A stretch of DNA of 5,550 nucleotides from Thermomicrobiaceae bacterium (GTDB taxonomy: Bacteria; Chloroflexota; Chloroflexia; Thermomicrobiales; Thermomicrobiaceae), in contig JAICWZ010000145.1 in the NCBI GenBank assembly GCA_025966355.1, forward strand, positions 1-5,550. The letters are read 5' to 3'. Shown here piece after piece: positions 1 through 5,166 of the stretch (positions are counted from its first letter, which is position 1; each line of letters starts with the position of its first letter). A model generated the notes under the pieces. It was not told where the DNA came from. It searched no databases and saw only the letters and a program-made list of their open reading frames with translations. The position numbers and the translations under genes were made by a program.

Positions 1-834
1 CTGCTGACGGTTGTCTACCCCGCGTTCATCGCTATCCTCATTTCGGCCGGCGTCAGTGCGATTGTGATCCTGTTCATCGCCGGGATCATGGTGCTCGTAC
101 AGTACTTCGCATCGGACAAGATCGCGCTTGCCAGCATGGGCGCAAAGATCGTTGAACCCGAACAAGCGCCTGAGCTTCATGGCACGATCGAGCGGCTGGC
201 CGCCATCGCGAACTTACCCAAGCCGAGAGTCGCAATTGCTGATTCGGACGTACCGAACGCGTTCGCGACCGGGCGTAATCCAAATCACGCCGTCGTCGCG
301 GTAACACGCGGCCTGATGAATCGCTTGCAGCCGGCCGAGATCGAAGCGGTGCTGGCGCATGAAATGTCCCACGTTCGCAATCGCGACGTGATGGTCATGA
401 CGTTCGCCACCTTCTTTTCGGTCGTTGCCCAGCTGATCATGCGCATGTTCTTCTGGGGCGGTATGGGTATGGGCCGTCGCGACCGGCGCGATGGCGGTTC
501 GATCGCGATGATCTACATCGGTTCGATCCTTGTCTGGGTCATCAGCTATCTGCTGATCCGAACACTCTCGCGCTATCGTGAATATGCCGCCGATCGCGGC
601 GCGGCGATTCTGACCGGATCGCCGTCGAACCTGATGTCGGCGCTGGTCAAAATCAGCGGCGTCATGCAGCGCATCCCCGAGCGCGACCTGCGCGAAGTAC
701 AGGGAATGAACGCCATGTTCATCATTCCGGCATCGGTTGGAAATACGATGAGCGAGCTCTTCTCGACGCACCCGTCGCTGGAGAATCGGCTTGAACGATT
801 GCGGGCGATGTCGCGCGAGATGGAAGGGCTATGA
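1..834 (+). CDS. htpX: Membrane zinc metalloprotease HtpX (M48 family), 5' end outside window
   Basis: HtpX is an integral membrane protease that degrades misfolded or damaged membrane proteins. The frame is open from base 1, so the true start lies upstream; 277 residues are visible against about 290 in the family, so only roughly 15-25 are missing. In this partial numbering a hydrophobic stretch at about 3-36 holds the N-terminal membrane helices. The zinc site HEMSH is at 120-124 (H120, H124, catalytic E121), inside the HtpX-typical HEMSHVRNRD. Further hydrophobic segments lie at about 132-152 and 168-187. The third zinc ligand is E194 in REYAADRGA, and the C-terminal FSTHPSLENRLERL (254-267) is a family hallmark. 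A GTG at 64 could be taken as the start, but that would cut into the first helices, and the homologous-looking reading continues upstream. The stop overlaps the next gene, implying translational coupling. Family assignment is secure; substrates are unknown. Confidence 0.95.
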   Translation: MLTVVYPAFIAILISAGVSAIVILFIAGIMVLVQYFASDKIALASMGAKIVEPEQAPELHGTIERLAAIANLPKPRVAIADSDVPNAFATGRNPNHAVVAVTRGLMNRLQPAEIEAVLAHEMSHVRNRDVMVMTFATFFSVVAQLIMRMFFWGGMGMGRRDRRDGGSIAMIYIGSILVWVISYLLIRTLSRYREYAADRGAAILTGSPSNLMSALVKISGVMQRIPERDLREVQGMNAMFIIPASVGNTMSELFSTHPSLENRLERLRAMSREMEGL

Positions 835-1406
835 GGCGCTTTCTCGACTCGCTGCTGGGCCGGTCGCGACCGGCTCCGCCGACGATCGAACGGCTCTTCG
901 CGATTTCGACGGCGCAGATCTCGTTGGAGACGCAACTCAATCTGAAAGCAGGCGATCACGCCGGCATCGTGTTCCGACCGGTCGATTCGTCATATTTCGA
1001 TCAGGCGACCAAGGACCTTGACGAACTGCTCAAGGTCAGCACCAACGACACCGGCACGACGTATACGACGAAGACCGATGAGTATCGCTTCAAGTGGATC
1101 ATTCTGGACGATCCGCAGCCTGAGGATCTGGTCGCCACGATCCACATCATCAGTCAGACGCTGATCGAGAATCTGTTCGGCGAGCAGTTGCTGGCGTCGG
1201 TCTTCCGTTACAACACGTCCGACAACGAGCCGCTGTACTGGTTCTACAACTACAAGCGGGGTACGTTTTACCCGTTCGCGCCCTTGCCGAGCGGGCAGAA
1301 GCGCGATAATGCGCTAGAGTTGCGGGTCTCGTCGGCGATGGACCACGAGCTGCCGATAGAGAAAGAGCTCGAGCGCTGGTATCCGATGTGGGATATCCCG
1401 TTCTAA
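831..1406 (+). CDS. pspAB: PspA-associated protein PspAB
   Basis: This 191-residue soluble protein matches from memory the PspAB family, found beside HtpX and PspA in Actinomycetota and Chloroflexota. The N-terminus (FLDSLLGRSRPAPPTIERLF, 4-23), the central region ending near 140, and the C-terminal YKRGTFYPFAP (141-151) followed by RDNALEL (158-164) and WYPMWDIPF (183-191) all fit. No membrane segment or signal peptide is visible, so it should be cytoplasmic. Its ATG overlaps the htpX stop (ATGA, 831-834), and a purine-rich GGAAGGG at 822-828 inside the last htpX codons can serve as ribosome binding site, only 2 bases from the ATG. The tight pairing with htpX suggests it works with or controls the protease, or links it to PspA; that is inference, as its biochemical role is not known to me. 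Full length, no defects seen. Confidence 0.88.
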   Translation: MRRFLDSLLGRSRPAPPTIERLFAISTAQISLETQLNLKAGDHAGIVFRPVDSSYFDQATKDLDELLKVSTNDTGTTYTTKTDEYRFKWIILDDPQPEDLVATIHIISQTLIENLFGEQLLASVFRYNTSDNEPLYWFYNYKRGTFYPFAPLPSGQKRDNALELRVSSAMDHELPIEKELERWYPMWDIPF

Positions 1407-1433
1407 CGCACCGCAAACGCAGAAATGAACAGA

Positions 1434-1466
1434 GCGCCCGCGAGGTTTTCGCGGGCGCCTTTTGTT
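1434..1466 (+). terminator. Intrinsic terminator of htpX-pspAB, between convergent operons
   Basis: A perfect 10-bp GC-rich stem (1434-1443 pairing with 1449-1458) encloses a 5-base loop (GGTTT) and is followed by CTTTTGTT at 1459-1466. It starts 28 bases after the pspAB stop. On the opposite strand the same hairpin lies 37 bases beyond the pspAA stop but is followed only by TCTGTT, so it is a weaker terminator for the pspA-pspAA transcript. Confidence 0.88.
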
Positions 1467-1494
1467 GGACAGATTTGAAAGCGGCAGCTCGGTC

Positions 1495-1773
1495 TTAGTC
1501 GGGAACGAGTCCTTCGGCGACGAAGAGTTCAGCCGCTTCGTCGAAGCTGATGTCGGGCGGCGGAAGGACGACCTGCGACTCGACAAGCTCGTCATCGGGA
1601 ACGCGCTCACCGTGCGAACGTACCAGCGCGAGAAGTTCGTTGAAGAGCTTCGAAAACGCGTCGCGATCGCCACCGGCGATCGCTTCGACGATCTGGTTGT
1701 CGATCTCGTTAATTCGGTCGAGATACGAGCTGGCCAGACGATATTGGCCCTCGGACGAGATACGAATGACCAT
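1495..1773 (-). CDS. pspAA: PspA-associated protein PspAA
   Basis: A 92-residue acidic, soluble protein matching the PspAA family, small proteins encoded directly after PspA in Actinomycetota and Chloroflexota. The diagnostic layout is complete: MVIRISSEGQYRL at 1-13, a helical stretch with LDRINEIDNQIVEAI (18-32), LVRSHGERVPDDELV (50-64), then VVLPPPD (68-74) and the C-terminal AEGLVPD (86-92). No membrane segment is seen. It starts 5 bases after the pspA stop, with GGAAGGG (1782-1788 on the + strand, reverse complement) 8 bases before the ATG, so it is almost certainly co-transcribed with pspA. Its role is presumably to bind or modulate PspA; this rests on conserved neighbourhood and the mechanism is unknown. 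Confidence 0.9.
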   Translation of the reverse strand: MVIRISSEGQYRLASSYLDRINEIDNQIVEAIAGGDRDAFSKLFNELLALVRSHGERVPDDELVESQVVLPPPDISFDEAAELFVAEGLVPD

Positions 1774-1778
1774 GTCGG

Positions 1779-2507
1779 CTACCCTTCCAGCTCTTTTGGC
1801 TTCTCTGGTGCGCCAACTTCAGTCCGAAGTGCTGCGAGCTGCGAATCGACGTTCTCTTTCATCGAGATCTGCGACAGTTCGCGATCGATCGAGTCCTGCC
1901 CGGACGAGGTGACGTCGTCGAGGGCGCCCGACGCGATCAGCTCATCGATGGCACCGGCCCGTGCCTGCATCGCCTCGGTCTTGTCCTGCGCCCGGTCGAT
2001 GGCCATGCCGACATCGGCCATCTCCTCGGACAGGCCGGTGACGGATTCGCCGATGCGAACCTGGGCTTCGGCCGCCGAGTACTGTGCCTTGACGACTTCC
2101 TTCTTCGTGCGGAACGCTTCGATCTTGGTGCGCAGACGCGATTCGGCTTGTTCGAGTTTGGCCTGCTCGCCGTCCAGGTTCTGAATCTGCGTGCCGAGAT
2201 CGCTCGACTGTTGCTGGATCATGGCGCGACGTTCGAGCGCGGTACGCGCCAGATCCTCGCGATTGGCGGCCATCGCCTGCTTCGCCTGATCCTGCAACTT
2301 CGCCTGGCTGTCATCGAGCTTCGATTTTTGCAGTTCGAGACGGCGCTTGGAGGTCGTCACGTCGACGATACCGCGCCGGACGTCTTGCAACATCGAGAGC
2401 TGCTTTTCGTACGAATAGTCCATCATCTCGCGAGGGTCTTCGGCGGCGCCGAGAAGTTTGCTCACTTTGACTTTAATGAGCGTGGTGGTTCTTGAGAGTA
2501 AACCCAT
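1779..2507 (-). CDS. pspA: Phage shock protein A (PspA/IM30/Vipp1 family)
   Basis: PspA is a peripheral membrane protein of the ESCRT-III superfamily. It oligomerises on damaged or stressed cytoplasmic membrane and helps preserve the proton motive force. The 242-residue product is in the normal range. The first 20 residues (GLLSRTTTLIKVKVSKLL) form the amphipathic membrane-binding helix, followed by DPREMMDYSYEKQ (24-36), typical of the family. From about 25 to 190 it is a long charged coiled coil with NREDLARTALERR (82-94) and IEAFRTKKEVVKAQYSAAEAQ (129-149). The tail is short, ending KPKELEG. The ATG at 2507 is chosen because it gives the full amphipathic helix and has AGAGAGGA just upstream; the ATG at 2514 is out of frame. 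It is followed 5 bases later by pspAA. No PspF-type activator gene is nearby, so regulation differs from the E. coli model. Confidence 0.95.
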   Translation of the reverse strand: MGLLSRTTTLIKVKVSKLLGAAEDPREMMDYSYEKQLSMLQDVRRGIVDVTTSKRRLELQKSKLDDSQAKLQDQAKQAMAANREDLARTALERRAMIQQQSSDLGTQIQNLDGEQAKLEQAESRLRTKIEAFRTKKEVVKAQYSAAEAQVRIGESVTGLSEEMADVGMAIDRAQDKTEAMQARAGAIDELIASGALDDVTSSGQDSIDRELSQISMKENVDSQLAALRTEVGAPEKPKELEG

Positions 2508-2545
2508 TGCCCATCCTCTCTAACGTGCGGCGGACATGCATGAAT

Positions 2546-2551
2546 ATTATA
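2546..2551 (-). promoter_or_regulatory. Candidate -10 element of the pspA promoter
   Basis: Read on the - strand, the bases form a perfect TATAAT in a locally AT-rich patch, predicting transcription start near 2539 and a 5' leader of about 32 bases before the pspA ATG. No good -35 is seen: at 17-base spacing the hexamer is only TTTCTT. This suggests a weak or activator-dependent housekeeping promoter. I found no sigma-54 signature (GG/GC at -24/-12). The rest of 2508-2690 shows no clear terminator for the upstream DUF4012 gene; the best hairpin (2663-2676) is only about 4 bp. Confidence 0.5.
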
Positions 2552-2690
2552 TCCGGCCCGCCGTGGCAAAGAAACCGATGCACATGCTGAAACCTCCCAG
2601 GGTGTGTATCGACGATTCGCGACTCGACCCTGTCTCGATTAAGCAAACCACAAAACGATACGGATGCCCGGACATCGAGAGGCAATCGAG

Positions 2691-4709
2691 CTATTTGGAC
2701 GTTACCGCGGGGCAGACGTTCGCCAGCGAAACGATCAGATCGGTGTTGAGCGTCTCTACATGCGGCGCCGAGGGGCATTGCGGCGTGTCGATCGTCACTT
2801 TGGCCGGAGTCAATCCGGCCTGACGACGAAGGAGAAGGATCGAGCTGTCCGGCATGCGGTAATCGATCGTGAACGTCGCGTGGGTGCCGGAGGGCAGCGG
2901 GACCTCGTAACTGCCACCGTTTGGTTCTTCTGGATTGGCGACTTCCGGTATGTCGCTGCCAATCCGCTGGCTGCCTTCCGGCAGGGTGACATCGACCCAC
3001 CAACGCTGGAAGCCCTGGTAGAACGGATCGTCTTGCGGCGAACCGGTATGATCGAGCGTAACCCGCAACTGGACATCGCGCATGCCATTGATCGCCGGAC
3101 CGATGACCATGTCGTAGCTCGGATGCATCAGTTCGCTCGATTTGCCAAAGGCGACGTTGGCGAACGTGAGCGAAAGAGTCGAGACACCCGGCTCCGGTGT
3201 CATGTTTCCTGCCCAACCGCGCTCCTGAATGATCGCCTGCACATCCGAATCGGCGGAGTAGATCTGTAAATCGCGGTGATCGGCCGTCTTTTCGATCGCC
3301 CTGGCCATGTCCATCGTGGTCGAGCGATCGCCCCCCTTCATCCGTTCGATGATCTCTTTGCCGATGATCGCAACGACTTGCTTGTGGACGTCTTCGGTCT
3401 TTTCACCGGCACGCTGCAACGCGCGTTGGCGTTCGATCTCGTCGTGAACGTTGTCGGCGGTGATGGTGCGCGTTTCGCCATCGACATCGATGGTGATTGG
3501 TCCGGTGATGCGCAACATGCTCCCGACGACGGCCGGATCGAGCGCGACGACGCCGCGGATCGGCGGCCAGCCGGTCGATTGGTACATCGACATAATCGTC
3601 GCGGCGCTCGTGGGGAAATCGCTCCACCAGCTGGCGTCGAGGATCGAGAGTTCGGGCGAGGGGGCATAGCGTGAGAGCGGCCACGGTTGCGCGACGGGGT
3701 CGTGGTGGCTGTTGGTATACGCCTCGTTGAGATCGTAGACGTCGAAGAACTCGTAGTTACGCAACTGTCCCCGGTCGAACGTGACCAGCGCGATCGTGCC
3801 GGGGAAGCCGCCACTCGGCCGGAGTTCGGATGGGTTCTGGATGAGCACCAGATAGCGGGCCGGGCCATCGGCGCCAAAGGCGGCCTGGAGCGCCGGGAGT
3901 TGCGTGTTGACGAGCTTGTCGAGATCATAGCGACCGGTCAGCTCATCGAACCTGGCGAGCTTTGTTTGGGCCGAGAGCGGCAAGTAGCGCGTGTCGATTT
4001 GTGCACGCAGGACCAGCGCCTCGTTGATCTGCTTCGTGATCTGGGTGATCTGCGGCATGTTCTGGTTCACCACGTCGAGCCAGGTGGGACTTGTGGGCGC
4101 GACCGAATCGGAAAGACCGTTCGTCTTATAGGCCGTCAATGCCTGCTCGCCGATGGCCGAACCCGATGCGCCGGAATCAGCCAGCAGCTTGACGACCTGG
4201 AGGGTCTGCGTGCCGGCCTCGTACCGCGGGCCAACGTACGGCAGGCGACCTATCTGGCGATCGATACGGTCAGAAAACGTCGTCAGCGCGATCATCCGGT
4301 CGACATCGGTTTGCAGCTGTGCAAATTGACCGTGGACCTGTGCCGCGTCGCCGGCCGTGAAGGTCGAGACATTCGTTGATTGCAGGTCTTGAAGCGCATG
4401 CACATCGGCGGTAATCGCGTGATAGGTGGCCAGCGCCGCCCGCGCACGTTGAATCCCCCACCAGCTGCCGAACCCGAGCGCGATCAATACGAGCAGAAAC
4501 GTCAGCCAGCGCGTGACGCGAAACCACGTCCACGCCTTTTTTCGCTTCTTATTGGAGGGGGCTGGTTGTGCGACAGCCGGTTTCGCTGGCGCGATCGGCT
4601 TCAACGCCGGCGGTTCGATCGGCCGTAAGCGGACTTGATCGCGTGTACGCGGGGACGTCGAACCGGATCCGTTGAGAGCGCCTGAAATCGCGGTTTGGTC
4701 GAGTTGCAT
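2691..4709 (-). CDS. DUF4012 domain-containing membrane-anchored protein
   Basis: A 672-residue protein of the DUF4012 family, whose function is unknown to me but which often sits near cell-surface polysaccharide genes. Residues 1-58 are a Pro/Ala/Lys-rich tail ending in KKRKK (54-58). A single membrane helix follows at about 67-85 (WLTFLLVLIALGFGSWWGI), and the basic flank predicts the tail inside and about 585 residues outside the membrane. Residues 90-280 are mostly helical. The family core then contains LVLIQNPSELRPSGGFPG (287-304), VTFDRGQL (309-316), SILDASWWSDFPTSA (355-369) and VVALDPAVV (387-395). The C-terminal third (about 510-672) looks like beta-rich surface domains. Two Cys (645, 666) near the end could form a disulfide. 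The ATG at 4709 has AGGAAACAGGTG upstream on its strand, at slightly long spacing. It is divergent from a Wzz-type gene, suggesting a shared envelope-glycan role (inference). Confidence 0.88.
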   Translation of the reverse strand: MQLDQTAISGALNGSGSTSPRTRDQVRLRPIEPPALKPIAPAKPAVAQPAPSNKKRKKAWTWFRVTRWLTFLLVLIALGFGSWWGIQRARAALATYHAITADVHALQDLQSTNVSTFTAGDAAQVHGQFAQLQTDVDRMIALTTFSDRIDRQIGRLPYVGPRYEAGTQTLQVVKLLADSGASGSAIGEQALTAYKTNGLSDSVAPTSPTWLDVVNQNMPQITQITKQINEALVLRAQIDTRYLPLSAQTKLARFDELTGRYDLDKLVNTQLPALQAAFGADGPARYLVLIQNPSELRPSGGFPGTIALVTFDRGQLRNYEFFDVYDLNEAYTNSHHDPVAQPWPLSRYAPSPELSILDASWWSDFPTSAATIMSMYQSTGWPPIRGVVALDPAVVGSMLRITGPITIDVDGETRTITADNVHDEIERQRALQRAGEKTEDVHKQVVAIIGKEIIERMKGGDRSTTMDMARAIEKTADHRDLQIYSADSDVQAIIQERGWAGNMTPEPGVSTLSLTFANVAFGKSSELMHPSYDMVIGPAINGMRDVQLRVTLDHTGSPQDDPFYQGFQRWWVDVTLPEGSQRIGSDIPEVANPEEPNGGSYEVPLPSGTHATFTIDYRMPDSSILLLRRQAGLTPAKVTIDTPQCPSAPHVETLNTDLIVSLANVCPAVTSK

Positions 4710-4731
4710 GGAGCGCGATCACCTGTTTCCT

Positions 4732-4743
4732 GCGAACGTTCGC
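4732..4743. promoter_or_regulatory. 12-base perfect palindrome GCGAACGTTCGC, possible operator
   Basis: GCGAACGTTCGC is a perfect inverted repeat lying 22 bases upstream of the DUF4012 ATG and just beyond its ribosome binding region. The position suits a repressor site. The GAAC...GTTC half-sites recall Gram-positive LexA boxes, but those have four bases between the halves and this has none. A related GTACGAACGT occurs at 4803-4812, and another perfect palindrome, GAGAATTCTC, at 4785-4794. The regulator cannot be named from the sequence. Confidence 0.35.
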
Positions 4744-4830
4744 CTGGTCAGAACCAAACTGTCGATCCCTTGCGCGACACATACGAGAATTCTCACGTTT
4801 CCGTACGAACGTCGCCCATTTCTCCTTATT

Positions 4831-4860
4831 GGGATAGCCCGTTGGGCATAGGACCGTCAA
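4831..4860 (-). promoter_or_regulatory. Weak candidate promoter for the DUF4012 gene
   Basis: On the - strand TTGACG (4855-4860) is followed after 18 bases by TATCCC (4831-4836), or after 17 by CTATCC. The -35 is close to consensus and the -10 is poor. It would give a leader of roughly 115 bases that contains both palindromes at 4732-4743 and 4785-4794. Confidence 0.3.
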
Positions 4861-4896
4861 GTACGAAGGTCCCGTGAATCGAGAGACTGATGTCGG

Positions 4897-4926
4897 TTGT
4901 AGCACAGATGGGCTGATCGCTAGAGT
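4897..4926 (+). promoter_or_regulatory. Weak candidate promoter for the leader RNA and Wzz-type gene
   Basis: TTGTAG (4897-4902) and TAGAGT (4921-4926) are separated by 18 bases, matching 3 of 6 and 4 of 6 consensus positions. It predicts a start near 4933, just before the first leader hairpin at 4939. The position is attractive but the match is weak, and an upstream start is equally possible. Confidence 0.22.
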
Positions 4927-4938
4927 CTGAATGTAACG

Positions 4939-5074
4939 GAGCGGGGCGCCGGAGGGCGGCTCGACCCGGAGGACAACACAAAGGCGGCAACGACGTACGG
5001 ATCGCAATCTGGGCACCTGATCCGTACTGAGCCAGTGGTGCAACCGGCCGGCAGAATGTCGAGCCGGTTTTTTT
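4939..5074 (+). ncRNA. Candidate structured leader RNA with terminator/antiterminator (attenuator or riboswitch)
   Basis: Three hairpins can be read. P1: 4939-4942 pairs with 4959-4962 and 4947-4950 with 4955-4958, with a GGAG loop and a GGGG bulge. P2: a perfect 9-bp stem, GTACGGATC (4995-5003) with GATCCGTAC (5019-5027), and a 15-base loop. P3: the terminator hairpin. The P2 loop bases GCACC (5013-5017) are complementary to GGTGC (5037-5041), which abuts the terminator stem, so a pseudoknot is possible. CGGCTCGAC (4957-4965), half of it inside P1, is a perfect 9-base complement of GTCGAGCCG (5058-5066) in the terminator 3' arm, the layout of an antiterminator competing with P1. The element ends 92 bases before the Wzz-type gene. 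I do not recognise any known riboswitch consensus. A stand-alone small RNA is the main alternative. Confidence 0.5.
5042..5074 (+). terminator. Intrinsic terminator upstream of the Wzz-type gene
   Basis: AACCGGC (5042-5048) pairs with GCCGGTT (5063-5069). The stem continues as CGGCA (5049-5053) with TGTCG (5057-5061, one G-U pair), a GAA loop and one bulged A (5062). Seven T residues follow (5068-5074). No gene ends just upstream on this strand, so it must terminate a non-coding transcript: either a leader subject to attenuation or a small RNA. Confidence 0.85.
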
Positions 5075-5166
5075 GTGTCTGAGCAGTCGCATGACTCAGC
5101 AGCCGGCGAGGTCGAGATCGATCGAATTGTCCGCACGCAGCGAGTACGCGTAAGGGTTGTGACTGA

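Larger units (their letters stand above)
4710..5166. other. 457-base non-coding intergenic region between divergent genes
   Basis: No convincing protein-coding gene lies here; open frames crossing it have no family character and no consistent start signals. The left half holds possible control sites for the DUF4012 gene, including the palindromes at 4732-4743 and 4785-4794. The right half holds hairpins and an intrinsic terminator that precede the + strand Wzz-type gene. The length and structure exceed what two simple promoters need. Confidence 0.7.

Noticed and set aside
2148..2495. A 115-codon + strand open frame opposite pspA
   Set aside because: It lies wholly inside pspA on the other strand, has no family features, and is explained by the codon bias of the real gene.
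1676..3330. GCGATCGC octamers like the cyanobacterial HIP1 repeat
   Set aside because: Only a couple of full copies are seen (near 1676 and 3324) within coding DNA; the general CGATCG richness fits base composition and codon use, and the genes do not look cyanobacterial.
3687..4379. A 230-codon + strand open frame opposite the DUF4012 gene
   Set aside because: It is antisense to a gene with clear family motifs; composition is Arg/Asp-rich as expected of an antisense shadow in GC-rich DNA.
4793..4819. An 8-codon - strand frame behind AAGGAG in the DUF4012 leader
   Set aside because: The Shine-Dalgarno-like sequence is only about 2 bases from the ATG, too close for good initiation, and so short a frame is expected by chance.
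4939..5041. A c-di-GMP, ZTP or SAH riboswitch in the Wzz leader
   Set aside because: Short resemblances such as CTGGGCA and GGAGGAC exist, but the conserved cores of these classes are not present in the right order or structure.
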